A stretch of 37,199 nucleotides of DNA from a virus. The stretch spans positions 1 through 37,199 of IMG/VR virus record IMGVR_UViG_3300025674_000009; one strand, written 5' to 3'. Positions 28,811-36,477 of the stretch are shown piece by piece; positions within the stretch are counted from its first letter, which is position 1, and every line of letters begins with the position of its first letter. Made by a program: the position numbers and the translations under genes. The notes beneath the pieces were generated by a model. That model was not told the DNA's origin, searched no databases, and saw only the letters and a program-made list of their open reading frames with translations.

Positions 28811-29016
28811 AGACACAATATAAGATGGGAGTTGGCTTACCTCGAGGGGAGAAGGTAGTCGTAAAGGTGGGAAGCAGACAGGCGGATATTCTCCTCGACC
28901 TAGATAAAATGGTTTGGGCGGTGACTTTTGATTCAGACTTACCAGTCCTCGAATATCCGACTTTGCAGAATGCGGTAATGTCCGCAGAAACCATTTTAAA
29001 GGAGGATCGGAATTGA
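28807..29016 (+). CDS. Small protein preceding DNA polymerase
   Basis: A 69-aa protein with a beta-rich pattern (GEKVVVKVGSRQADILLDLD, MVWAVTFDSDLPVLEYPTLQ) and a helical end. Overlaps the polymerase start by four bases, so the two are translationally coupled. It could be a polymerase accessory protein, but no family is recognised. Confidence 0.6.
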   Translation: MKTQYKMGVGLPRGEKVVVKVGSRQADILLDLDKMVWAVTFDSDLPVLEYPTLQNAVMSAETILKEDRN

Positions 29017-30767
29017 TCGCCCTAGATGTCGAAACAGTTTGGTCGAAGAGTTACTCAGTGGCCACGATGGGACTCGACAGATATGCCAAGCACCCCGACT
29101 TCAGAGTAACCATTGTTAGCCTGGTATCCGATGACGGATTTGAATGGGTTGGAGATCCAAGGGACTTACCGGTCGACCGCCTAAACGGACAATCGATCTG
29201 CGCCCATAATGCCGAGTTTGATTCGGTATGCTGTCGAATGGCAATGGCGAGGGGACAGATGCCACAGTTCACTCCAAAGGAATGGATTTGTACGGCGGAC
29301 ATGGCAAGCTGGCATCAGTTGCCGAGGGCATTGGCGGGAGCATATAAGGAACTATTCGGCGAGGAACTAAACAAGGATGCCCGCAATGAGATGAGCGGAC
29401 TTCGCCCCGAAGAAATCCTACAGAATGAATCTTTTAAGCAGTATGCACTTGGCGATTCCCGAGCGTGTATCCGCATTTATAATGAACTGAAAATATCCTT
29501 CCCCGAAAAAGAATTTCTATTGTCCGCACTTACCCGAAGGACGGCATCCCGAGGTATGGCAATCGATCAGAAACTTTGTCAGGAATATATAAATAAGACT
29601 GAGGCGATAATGAAGGAGGTTGAAACTTTTCTCCCTTGGGTAGGACCAGGAGGAGGTGAACCCACTTCGACTGTTGCAATGGCCGCCTACTTGAAGATGC
29701 AGAATGTCGAACCTCCGAAGTCTACTCAGGAGGGCGATTCGGAATTACTTTTATGGAAGGCTCGTAATCCACAATATGCTCCGATCCTCGAGGCGATGAC
29801 AAGGTGGAGGAAAGCGAACAAGGCGAACAAAACATATACCGCCATGATCCTACGAGTCCGCCCCGATCATCGAATATCCACCCGATTGAAATATTGCGGT
29901 GCCCCGCACACCGGCAGATGGAGTGGAGCGGGTGGATTAAACTTTCAGGGCATTCCTCGGGACGAGGTTGAGGGAACTTCAGCCAAGAAATGTCTGACTC
30001 CTGGTAAAGGCCGAGTTATGGTCTCTGCCGACCTGTCGCAAATCGAGCCAAGGGTATTGGCCTATCTTTGCGGGGACTTTGATTTCTTAGGTTTGGTCAG
30101 AGGCGGGATTGACTTATACGAGGCACATGGCCGAGCGACTGGACTCTATAATGAGGATGAACCAATGAAGGATTTAGCCCCCGAACTTCGCCACTTATGT
30201 AAAGCCCGTGTTCTCGGATTGGGCTATGGTTGTGGTCCAAAAAAGTTCGGCCAAGTGGCACAGGCTTTGACCGGTGGAAAGTTAAAGATGACCGATGCAG
30301 AAAGCCGAAAACAGGTCAAAGATTTTAGAAATCAGAATCCTAAAATTGTCGAGCTATGGAAGAAGTGTGAGGACCACATCCGAGAGGTGGCCAAGCAGAC
30401 TCCCGAGTGTGCAGTCATGCACATGAGATCAGGGAATGTAATCCGATATTTCAATGTAAATGATAACGGCAAGGAACTGACCGGTCAGAAGGTAAGAGGG
30501 CAAGGGGCGATGAAATTATATGGGGGCTTACTTACCGAGAACCTAGTTCAGGCGACAGCGAGAGATATTATGGCGGATGCACTCCTCAGAATAGAGGCCG
30601 CCGGATTGCCCATCGTACTTCATGTCCACGATTCCGTAACTGTTGAAGTGGCTGAGAACGAGGGACAGGCGGCTTTAGATTTAATGATCCAACTACTAAC
30701 ACAAGAACCTCTCTATATGCCAGGGCTACCCTTGGCGGCAGAGGGGGAAATTAAAAACCATTATTGA
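29013..30767 (+). CDS. Family A DNA polymerase with 3'-5' exonuclease
   Basis: A 584-aa replicative polymerase of phage type (no 5' nuclease). The exonuclease has LDVET (Asp5, Glu7), AHNAEFDS and GDSRA. The polymerase domain has GRWSGAGGLNFQG, motif A VSADLSQIEPRVLAYL (Asp340), motif B RHLCKARVLGLGYG (Lys397, Tyr405) and motif C LHVHDSVTVEV (Asp540). The residue four after the motif B Lys, equivalent to E. coli Phe762, is Leu401, and motif C has HDS instead of HDE. It uses a TTG start overlapping the previous stop. Replicates the phage genome with the primase and helicase downstream. Confidence 0.93.
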   Translation: MIALDVETVWSKSYSVATMGLDRYAKHPDFRVTIVSLVSDDGFEWVGDPRDLPVDRLNGQSICAHNAEFDSVCCRMAMARGQMPQFTPKEWICTADMASWHQLPRALAGAYKELFGEELNKDARNEMSGLRPEEILQNESFKQYALGDSRACIRIYNELKISFPEKEFLLSALTRRTASRGMAIDQKLCQEYINKTEAIMKEVETFLPWVGPGGGEPTSTVAMAAYLKMQNVEPPKSTQEGDSELLLWKARNPQYAPILEAMTRWRKANKANKTYTAMILRVRPDHRISTRLKYCGAPHTGRWSGAGGLNFQGIPRDEVEGTSAKKCLTPGKGRVMVSADLSQIEPRVLAYLCGDFDFLGLVRGGIDLYEAHGRATGLYNEDEPMKDLAPELRHLCKARVLGLGYGCGPKKFGQVAQALTGGKLKMTDAESRKQVKDFRNQNPKIVELWKKCEDHIREVAKQTPECAVMHMRSGNVIRYFNVNDNGKELTGQKVRGQGAMKLYGGLLTENLVQATARDIMADALLRIEAAGLPIVLHVHDSVTVEVAENEGQAALDLMIQLLTQEPLYMPGLPLAAEGEIKNHY

Positions 30768-30768
30768 T

Positions 30769-31617
30769 ATGAAATTTTTGAAAAATTTAGATTACACAGA
30801 TGTGCAAGATGGGGAATGGGAATCGTATTATGCAAACCTTGAATATGCTGTAAGAAATTGGATGAGTAAAACCGATGCTCATATCGGCCTTACTTCTTTT
30901 TTTTCAAAACGCTATCATGTTAAATTTGGTGAGCAGATTGTAGTACAAAAAGAAGTTTCAGATGATCTTAATAAAACTGATTTACAAGAAATTACATTTG
31001 AAGAACTACCCGTATTAAATGAATCCTTAGAGTTTTATTTTGAAGACCCCAAATTAGGTACTTTCCTGTTAAATCTTGCCAGTCCTGAGCAATTAATAAC
31101 TGCTGTCGAGGGACAATTTAAGCTCCCTAATTTTGAATATACAAGGATGGGAATTTTTTCCTATACAAATCAAGAGGAGGACGGAGTGCTGACTTTCAAG
31201 ATTAAGGGTAATATAAGTAAGCAGACTTTGAAAGAGGATACAGATGATGAAACCCTTTCCGAGTTAGTAGATATGGCATTCCTTTGCTTTAAGGTTTTGA
31301 TCTATGCATCGATACCTAAACTTACACCTAAGAGGATAACAAAAAAGCAATTAAAGTTTGGAGGGAAACCTAAAGTAAAAGGCCGCCCAAATCTTCCAAT
31401 TAATCGAGTGGTTTATTTACCTCGGGCAGAAATAATGAGCGGCCAAGGAATTACCGAGGATACTGGTAGAGTTAATAATTTCTATGGCCGGCGAGGGTTT
31501 ATGAGAACTTACAGGCATGATCGATATAAAAAGATGAAGGGTAAGATTCAATACATACCACCAGTGGTCGGAACTAAGCCAAAACCTAAAACAACTTATA
31601 AGGTAGTTCACGCATGA
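30769..31617 (+). CDS. Protein of unknown function with basic C-terminal motif
   Basis: A 282-aa protein starting one base after the polymerase stop. The N-terminal 190 residues have no recognisable motif. The C-terminus is basic: PKVKGRPNLPINRVVYLPRA, then GRRGFMRTYRHDRYKKMKGK and IQYIPPVVG. The H-x-R-Y-K-x-M-x-G-K...IPP pattern resembles the tail of widespread small nucleic-acid-associated phage proteins. Codons are clearly more AT-rich than in the polymerase before and the kinase after, which suggests separate acquisition. Confidence 0.6.
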   Translation: MKFLKNLDYTDVQDGEWESYYANLEYAVRNWMSKTDAHIGLTSFFSKRYHVKFGEQIVVQKEVSDDLNKTDLQEITFEELPVLNESLEFYFEDPKLGTFLLNLASPEQLITAVEGQFKLPNFEYTRMGIFSYTNQEEDGVLTFKIKGNISKQTLKEDTDDETLSELVDMAFLCFKVLIYASIPKLTPKRITKKQLKFGGKPKVKGRPNLPINRVVYLPRAEIMSGQGITEDTGRVNNFYGRRGFMRTYRHDRYKKMKGKIQYIPPVVGTKPKPKTTYKVVHA

Positions 31618-31733
31618 AACTCCTCGAAACAATCGGATTTCTCGTTCTGTTCGTCCTGGCAACGCTGATGTTTTTTTACATCGTCGCCGCAGTCATTTTA
31701 ACACTAATCGACTCACTATTCTACACATCATGA
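31614..31733 (+). CDS. 39-aa membrane peptide
   Basis: MKLLETIGFLVLFVLATLMF followed by FYIVAAVILTLIDSLFYTS is hydrophobic nearly throughout, with one long or two short membrane helices. Overlaps its neighbours by four bases on each side (ATGA), which supports translation. A lysis-inhibition, superinfection-exclusion or membrane-anchor peptide are possibilities. Confidence 0.55.
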   Translation: MKLLETIGFLVLFVLATLMFFYIVAAVILTLIDSLFYTS

Positions 31734-32233
31734 AACCAAAAATTATCGGCCTATGCGGCCCGAAGGGCGTGGGTAAATCAACCTACGCCAAAACAATCGA
31801 GGGAGCGGTCATTCTATCCTTCGCCACTCCTATAAAAGAAATGCTGAAGGTCATACTACCTGGGGAAAAGTATTTAAATTTTAAGGAAGAACCAATCCCC
31901 CAATTTCCGGCAGAATTAAATGCCCGAAAACTTTTACAGTCTCTTGGCACGGAGTGGGGTAGGGAAAGAGTTTATCCGAATGTATGGGTGGATATAGCCT
32001 ATAAAATAGCCAAGCCTTACATCGGGAAGAAAACAATTGTATTCGATGACATCCGCTTCCCAAACGAAGCATGGGCGATCAGAAGATGGGGGAATGCCCA
32101 CGAGGTCCTCACATCCCTAATCCATATTTCCAGGAAAGGATATGAGCCGGATAAAAGTGATACCCATGTGTCCGAAGCGGGACTTCCAAGCGGTATGATC
32201 GATGAATGGGTGAGTGTGGAGGATGGCAGATAA
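31730..32233 (+). CDS. Deoxynucleoside monophosphate kinase-like protein
   Basis: A 167-aa P-loop kinase. Walker A GPKGVGKST is at residues 10-18, the substrate-site/Walker B-like strand is KTIVFDDIRFPNEAWAIRRW, and the C-terminal HVSEAGLPSGMIDEW is typical of T4 gp1-like phage dNMP kinases. It would convert dNMPs released from host DNA to dNDPs for phage replication, consistent with its place between polymerase and primase. Confidence 0.8.
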   Translation: MKPKIIGLCGPKGVGKSTYAKTIEGAVILSFATPIKEMLKVILPGEKYLNFKEEPIPQFPAELNARKLLQSLGTEWGRERVYPNVWVDIAYKIAKPYIGKKTIVFDDIRFPNEAWAIRRWGNAHEVLTSLIHISRKGYEPDKSDTHVSEAGLPSGMIDEWVSVEDGR

Positions 32234-32435
32234 TACCATCCAAAAGATGGCGGTGGATGCCAAGCTGAAGAATATGCTTCAGAAAGTACCCGACGACCAC
32301 GAGGGATTCTCCCAACGGGAACTGGCGGAAAAGGCGGGGATTCACAGAAAGACTATTCAGCAGATTGAATCTCAGGCGATAGGTAAAATTACCGACTACA
32401 TCGCTCAGTTTCTAAAAGAGGAAAGTAAGGACTAA
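32223..32435 (+). CDS. XRE-type HTH regulator
   Basis: A 70-aa protein from ATG 32223 (GTG 32214 is an in-frame alternative). The domain GFSQRELAEKAGIHRKTIQQ, followed by IESQAIGKITDYIAQFL, is a textbook Cro/CI-type helix-turn-helix. It overlaps the kinase end and abuts the primase gene. A Cro-like early repressor is a reasonable role, although no CI-type partner with a dimerisation or peptidase domain is seen. Confidence 0.75.
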   Translation: MADNTIQKMAVDAKLKNMLQKVPDDHEGFSQRELAEKAGIHRKTIQQIESQAIGKITDYIAQFLKEESKD

Positions 32436-33289
32436 TGGCTATCCTATCCGCAGATATGGCGGGGTTCTTCGACCGACTCCCGCAAGGAGACTTTGGCCAT
32501 CATCTCTTTATTGCCCGACTAACCCTCCGAGTGGCAACCCATCAGTCAGACTTTGAGAAAGCACATGACTACTGCCTCGAGGTAGCCAAGGAATTTACCC
32601 GCCGACCACTACAGCCTAACGAGATCCGAAACGCTCTGACCGGTGCATATCAAATCCTTTCAGGTGAGAAGATTATCAGCCCAACCAAGAAAGTATCAAT
32701 TGATACTGGAATCTCAAAAAGCTCAAAAGGTAAACCCGAAGACCTCGAAATGCTTCAACTACGCTCCTCCGCCATTCCTTTGAATGCGGAGGAGGCTGTT
32801 TCCAAGCTGTTCAAGCCCGACCAATGGATAAACATCCAGGCGGATAAATATAATACCATGATCAAGTCAGCGGGCGATTGGGGGATATCGCAAGGGGTAG
32901 GGCAGATGGAATTTATCAGTTATAATCCATTCAAGGATATCGGTCCTCGGGTAAAGGAGAATGCCGGTGAGCGGATGTATTTGGTCCATGAAATCGATGA
33001 TCCAACCTGGACCAAGGCAGAACAGATTGGACCGGCACTTGCCCTCGAAGCAATTTGCCCCCTCAAGATGATAGTCGATAGTGGAGGTCAGAGTCTTCAC
33101 TGCTGGTACGATTGGATACCTGGTAAGGCCGATCAGTTTAAACATATGAGTATGAAGCTCGGAGCCGACCCATCGATTTATAACTCTCCCCTCGGATTAG
33201 TCCGACTCCCTTGGGGGACGAGAAAACCGAAGACTGAGAAGGGAGAGAAGTATTCCGCCATTCAACCCATTCTATTTTGGCGGGAATGA
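32435..33289 (+). CDS. PrimPol/archaeo-eukaryotic-type primase
   Basis: A 284-aa protein. The AEP catalytic motifs are present: YLVHEIDDPTW with E186-I-D188-D189 (metal-binding acidic motif I), VDSGGQSLHCWYDWIP with His222 (motif II, SxH) and LGLVRLPWGTRKP (motif III region). The N-terminal 120 residues are helical with FTRRPLQPNEIRNALTGAYQ. It likely makes primers for the PolA. Next to the helicase it forms a primase-helicase pair like the separate RepB'/RepA of RSF1010-type replicons. Confidence 0.78.
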   Translation: MAILSADMAGFFDRLPQGDFGHHLFIARLTLRVATHQSDFEKAHDYCLEVAKEFTRRPLQPNEIRNALTGAYQILSGEKIISPTKKVSIDTGISKSSKGKPEDLEMLQLRSSAIPLNAEEAVSKLFKPDQWINIQADKYNTMIKSAGDWGISQGVGQMEFISYNPFKDIGPRVKENAGERMYLVHEIDDPTWTKAEQIGPALALEAICPLKMIVDSGGQSLHCWYDWIPGKADQFKHMSMKLGADPSIYNSPLGLVRLPWGTRKPKTEKGEKYSAIQPILFWRE

Positions 33290-33296
33290 TAATTTT

Positions 33297-34082
33297 ATGA
33301 AAAATATATTAAGTTTAGGTGCGGGTGTCCAATCATCCGCTATGGCATTAATGGCAAAACATGGTGAGATCACACCCATGCCCGACTGTGCAATATTTAG
33401 CGATGTGGGTGCAGAACCAAAAAGTGTTTATGAATATCTCGATTGGCTAGAGGGTGAGCTTCCTTTCCCTGTGTATCGAGTGATGGAGAAGGATGGTTTA
33501 CTCGTTGATGTGGAAAAAGGAATTAAGGGGAGCAGGTGTTCAAACCCTCCATTCTTCACAGAGACCGGTTTACTCATGCGGACTTGTACCACAGACTTTA
33601 AGATTCGACCCATTAATCGAAAGACTAAAGAGATTGCTGGATGGAAAGGCAAAAAGCCTAAAGAACCAATCGTCACCACTTGGATCGGAATTTCTAAGGA
33701 TGAAATTCAAAGAATGAAAGAATCACAAGAATCATGGATTCAACACAGATGGCCTTTAATCGAAATGGATATGCATAGGCATCATTGTCTTAAATGGATG
33801 AAGGATAATGGATATCCTAAACCTCCACGCTCTGCCTGTTGGTTCTGCCCATACCACAGCAATAAAGAATGGAGAAGGCTTAAGGAGGAAGAGCCTGAAG
33901 AATATGCAAAAGCTGTAGACTTGGATAAGCGAATTAGAAACGGGGTATATAATACCACACAAAAGTTATATCTTCACCGATCTCACCAGCCACTGGATGA
34001 AGTTGACCTCCGAACTGACACCGAAAAAGGTCAAAAAGAATTTGGATTTGCTGATGAATGCGACTCAATATGTGGACTTTAA
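33297..34082 (+). CDS. PP-loop ATPase of the PAPS reductase/DndC-like superfamily
   Basis: A 261-aa protein. ILSLGAGVQSSAMALMAKHG at the N-terminus is a PP-loop (SxGxxSS). SRCSNPPFF and RTCTTDFKIRPINRKTKEIA match the PAPS reductase-family pattern R-x-C-T...K-x-x-P-I, and SACWFCPYHSNKEWRRLKEE is a Cys-rich helix start. Family members adenylate a substrate or activate sulfur. In phages they are linked to nucleic-acid modification or sulfur metabolism, but the substrate cannot be read here. No DndD/E partner is nearby. AT-rich codons compared with the primase. Confidence 0.75.
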   Translation: MKNILSLGAGVQSSAMALMAKHGEITPMPDCAIFSDVGAEPKSVYEYLDWLEGELPFPVYRVMEKDGLLVDVEKGIKGSRCSNPPFFTETGLLMRTCTTDFKIRPINRKTKEIAGWKGKKPKEPIVTTWIGISKDEIQRMKESQESWIQHRWPLIEMDMHRHHCLKWMKDNGYPKPPRSACWFCPYHSNKEWRRLKEEEPEEYAKAVDLDKRIRNGVYNTTQKLYLHRSHQPLDEVDLRTDTEKGQKEFGFADECDSICGL

Positions 34083-34105
34083 CGAGATGGAAGACAGGGT
34101 GGCAG

Positions 34106-34210
34106 ATGAATATTAAGGTATATAAACTTCATATCTGTATTCAGGATATCCCCAGTAAATTTAATACTAATAGGTATCGGTGGAGCGTTTCTGTGGACTG
34201 GCGGGAATGA
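34106..34210 (+). CDS. 34-aa peptide (tentative)
   Basis: MNIKVYKLHICIQDIPSKFN to SVSVDWRE. Starts after the PP-loop gene and its stop overlaps the ATG of the next gene (ATGA), which matches the gene-packing style here. Otherwise weak support and no function. Confidence 0.35.
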   Translation: MNIKVYKLHICIQDIPSKFNTNRYRWSVSVDWRE

Positions 34211-34410
34211 CGAATACCCTACTTCAGGCAACCATCGTACGACGGTTTATTAGATTAGGTATTAAACCAGTCAAGGCGATGGATATGGTTAAGCGGATGA
34301 ATGAGGGCGATGCTATATTCATTGTCAGAAATCACATAAATTTAAAGCCCCTAATAATTTTAACATTAATCAAAAATCACATAAAACCAAATAATACAGA
34401 TGAGACCTGA
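34207..34410 (+). CDS. Small basic protein of unknown function
   Basis: A 67-aa protein from ATG 34207 (an in-frame GTG at 34180 would add nine residues). Helical and basic: LLQATIVRRFIRLGIKPVKA, MVKRMNEGDAIFIVRNHINL. AT-rich codons shared with the preceding two genes. It overlaps the helicase start by 11 bases. Unrecognised. Confidence 0.55.
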   Translation: MTNTLLQATIVRRFIRLGIKPVKAMDMVKRMNEGDAIFIVRNHINLKPLIILTLIKNHIKPNNTDET

Positions 34411-35557
34411 AGACGACCCATACTATAAAGCACAATTAAAAGCCATAGAACTCGAGTATATGCTCGACTCTCCAACTGTCACCAACATGCCAAACCGATC
34501 AATCGAGGTGAGGAATGACGATCCCAAACCACTTCCCGACATCATGTCATTCGGCCAGTGCATGGAGTTTGCCACTAACCCCGCCAATGAGCTTGAGGAG
34601 ATTATCGAGGGATGCCTCCACGAGGGATGTAAGATGATTATCTCGGGGTCCTCGAAAGCCGGTAAAACATGGTCCTTGATTAACTTGGCCATCGCCGCAT
34701 CCAATGGGATGCCGTGGCTGGGGATGCCGGTTAAGCAGTCGAAGGTTCTATATCTGGACTTCGAGCTTAAGAAATACTTTGGTACGGATCGAATAAAACG
34801 AGTGGCCAAGGCGATGTTTAAGGGAGAAATACCCAGTAACCACTACCTGGACTATTGGCCACTACGAGGTCACCGAACAGAATTGTTGGATCTCCTAACC
34901 AAGATACGAGTGGAAAAGAGGAACTACGAACTCATTATCCTCGACCCATACTACAAGCTGGCAACAGGTATAGACGAAAACGATGCCAGGGCGGTAGGCG
35001 AAATTGTCAATCTGATCGAGGATTTCTCCGAGGAAACAGGAGCCGCCATAGTATTTGCCCACCACTTCTCAAAGGGTAATAAGTCAGAAACGGATCATAT
35101 CGACCGAGCGAGTGGTTCAGGGGTATTCGCAAGAGATCCCGATGCCATCCTAACCCTAACCGCTCACGAAGAAGAGGAGCATCTTATCCTCGAAACCACT
35201 TCCCGAAACTGTCCATTCTTACCCCCAAAAGTCCTCGAATTTTCCGCTGAAACCTTCCCCCTTTTCGAGCATAAGCCCGACCTCGAGGCTAAGTTCAGAA
35301 AGCCAGGTCAAACCTCCTCAATCCAAAAAAAGATCAATGAGGCCTTATGCGATAAGTTCCTCGAGCTGTTAAAGGATAAGCCGATTGCCGGAAAAAACAG
35401 AGCAATTGAACTACTCCAAAAGCAAACCAATAACGAGGTCACCAGGGAAAGATTTGATAAGATTTTGAAGATGACGAAAGACCAAATTGAGGTCGAAAAG
35501 AATGGTCCGAACAATTCAAATACCTATTCTCTAAAGCTGAAGCTAAAAGCGGAATAG
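34400..35557 (+). CDS. RepA-like hexameric replicative helicase
   Basis: A 385-aa RecA-fold ATPase. Walker A GSSKAGKT is at residues 83-90, followed by IAASNGMPWLGMPVKQSKVL and YLDFELKKYFGTDRIK. Walker B is LIILDPYYK (Asp182), and AAIVFAHHFSKGNKSETDHI with DRASGSGVFARDPDAILTL is the sensor/arginine region typical of RSF1010 RepA-like helicases (AAA_25). The C-terminal part is a helical domain (INEALCDKFLELLKDKPIAG) probably for DNA or primase contact. Unwinds the template for PolA with primers from the gene at 32435. Confidence 0.88.
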   Translation: MRPEDDPYYKAQLKAIELEYMLDSPTVTNMPNRSIEVRNDDPKPLPDIMSFGQCMEFATNPANELEEIIEGCLHEGCKMIISGSSKAGKTWSLINLAIAASNGMPWLGMPVKQSKVLYLDFELKKYFGTDRIKRVAKAMFKGEIPSNHYLDYWPLRGHRTELLDLLTKIRVEKRNYELIILDPYYKLATGIDENDARAVGEIVNLIEDFSEETGAAIVFAHHFSKGNKSETDHIDRASGSGVFARDPDAILTLTAHEEEEHLILETTSRNCPFLPPKVLEFSAETFPLFEHKPDLEAKFRKPGQTSSIQKKINEALCDKFLELLKDKPIAGKNRAIELLQKQTNNEVTRERFDKILKMTKDQIEVEKNGPNNSNTYSLKLKLKAE

Positions 35558-35581
35558 TGCAATTAAATAGTCAGAAGAGTG

Positions 35582-35739
35582 GTAGTGTGTGCCCTTATAA
35601 TATAAAACACACACTACTCCTAGTAGGTGGAAAGGCTGTTAGTAGTGGGACGCTTGCGCTTAGCCTGTGGCCTTTAGCAGGCCACACAGGCAAAGCCCAT
35701 CCGCTGAAGCCGGCACACCTCCCACTACATTGCCAGCCT
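35582..35739 (+). ncRNA. Candidate structured RNA or cruciform element
   Basis: Dense perfect complementarity. Hairpin 1 is GTAGTGTGTG (35582-35591) with CACACACTAC (35608-35617). A long rod contains AGGCTG/CAGCCT (35633-35638 with 35734-35739), GTAGTGGGA/TCCCACTAC (35642-35650 with 35720-35728) and a 14-pair apical hairpin GCTT.GCCTGTGGCC (35658-35672 with 35680-35696, one mismatch and a 2-base bulge). A perfect TATAAT lies at 35596-35601 in the first loop. GTAGTG and CACTAC occur twice each, so alternative pairings are possible. An open frame crosses it, but its translation looks non-protein-like. RNA regulator, origin or packaging structure are options. Confidence 0.5.
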
Positions 35740-35766
35740 ACAAGCTCACTCGATTGGGAGAATAAA

Positions 35767-35997
35767 ATGAATCATCAGCTTAACCGATTAACCGGTGGAA
35801 CAGATATCACTCAGCCTACCCATTCACTCGTTATAAATCCTATGCCGTCTAAGAGGTATAAAGATAACCATCAGATAACCGATAAGAATACACTATCAGC
35901 AATCACAGCAAATCGGGCATTCAGAGGAATGGCGGGATTGGCGGTCTTATACCTTAGTATGGTAGATTGTATAGGTTGGAGGCTAAAAACGCTCTGA
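35767..35997 (+). CDS. 76-aa protein after the structured element
   Basis: From ATG 35767 with GGGAG about seven bases upstream: MNHQLNRLTGGTDITQPTHS, then KRYKDNHQITDKNTLSAITA and a hydrophobic helix (GMAGLAVLYLSMVDCIGWRL). The frame is open back to 35557, but the upstream part overlaps the palindromic element and has low-complexity translation, so the internal ATG is preferred. No family. Last rightward gene before the convergent leftward set. Confidence 0.42.
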   Translation: MNHQLNRLTGGTDITQPTHSLVINPMPSKRYKDNHQITDKNTLSAITANRAFRGMAGLAVLYLSMVDCIGWRLKTL

Positions 35998-36022
35998 GCG
36001 TCCTCTACGGGGCTTTAAGAGG
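35989..36022. terminator. Tandem hairpins between convergent genes
   Basis: ACGCT/AGCGT (35989-35993 with 35997-36001, 3-base loop), then CCTCT/AGAGG (36002-36006 with 36018-36022, 11-base loop), occupy exactly the gap between the rightward and leftward genes. Lack of a T-run makes classical intrinsic termination uncertain. Confidence 0.35.
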
Positions 36023-36223
36023 CTATTCTGTCTTACTACCTTCAGCCCACTCGTCAATGATTTGTCCGGCAGATAATTTCTTCTGCTCGGAGAGATGTTT
36101 AATCTGATCCCTGGTAGCTGGATCAATCATGCAATGAAATTGGACTCGTTTGACTCCTTTGCGGTTCGGAGGTCTGCCTGTTTGGTTTGGGCGTTTTCCA
36201 CCCCATTGTTTTTTATCGGTCAT
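36023..36223 (-). CDS. Ribbon-helix-helix-like regulator
   Basis: A 66-aa protein. N-terminal basic GGKRPNQTGRPPNRKGVKRV is followed by QFHCMIDPATRDQIKHLSEQ and KKLSAGQIIDEWAEG, the strand-helix-helix arrangement of CopG/Arc-type DNA-binding proteins. The GxxGRPPN arm could contact DNA backbone or minor groove. Last gene of the leftward operon; start overlaps the previous stop (TAATG). Confidence 0.65.
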   Translation of the reverse strand: MTDKKQWGGKRPNQTGRPPNRKGVKRVQFHCMIDPATRDQIKHLSEQKKLSAGQIIDEWAEGSKTE

Positions 36224-36477
36224 TAATTTATCTCCTCCTCTTTGGATACTCGCTGGAGATAGGAGACAATTGTCGTGACAATACTGGAATGCTCTTCAGG
36301 CATCCGTTCTGCCAACTCTTTCACATTGCCCATGAAAGATTCATCGGCTCGGCTCATAAGCATATTGAAGAATAAACCTTCGACATCATTCTTTGGAGCG
36401 GCCTTGGTTGCAAATACAACCTCCGAGTCAATATCGGCGATTGTTTTGATGAAACTATGTATTGGGTTATCGGTCAT
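36223..36477 (-). CDS. Acidic helical protein of unknown function
   Basis: An 84-aa protein (MTDNPIHSFIKTIADIDSEV; DEFM-free helical core ESFMGNVKELAERMPEEHSS; acidic tail). Translationally coupled to both neighbours in the leftward operon (ATGA upstream, TAATG downstream). Possible partner of one of the adjacent basic proteins, as in small regulator pairs. No family. Confidence 0.6.
   Translation of the reverse strand: MTDNPIHSFIKTIADIDSEVVFATKAAPKNDVEGLFFNMLMSRADESFMGNVKELAERMPEEHSSIVTTIVSYLQRVSKEEEIN

Noticed and set aside
35582-35660. tRNA-like structure
   Set aside because: No cloverleaf with T-loop consensus or anticodon stem can be drawn; the stems are rod-like hairpins.
35557-35766. 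N-terminal 70 codons of a 146-aa rightward frame
   Set aside because: This part coincides with the palindromic stems and translates to low-complexity sequence; only the part from ATG 35767 is kept.
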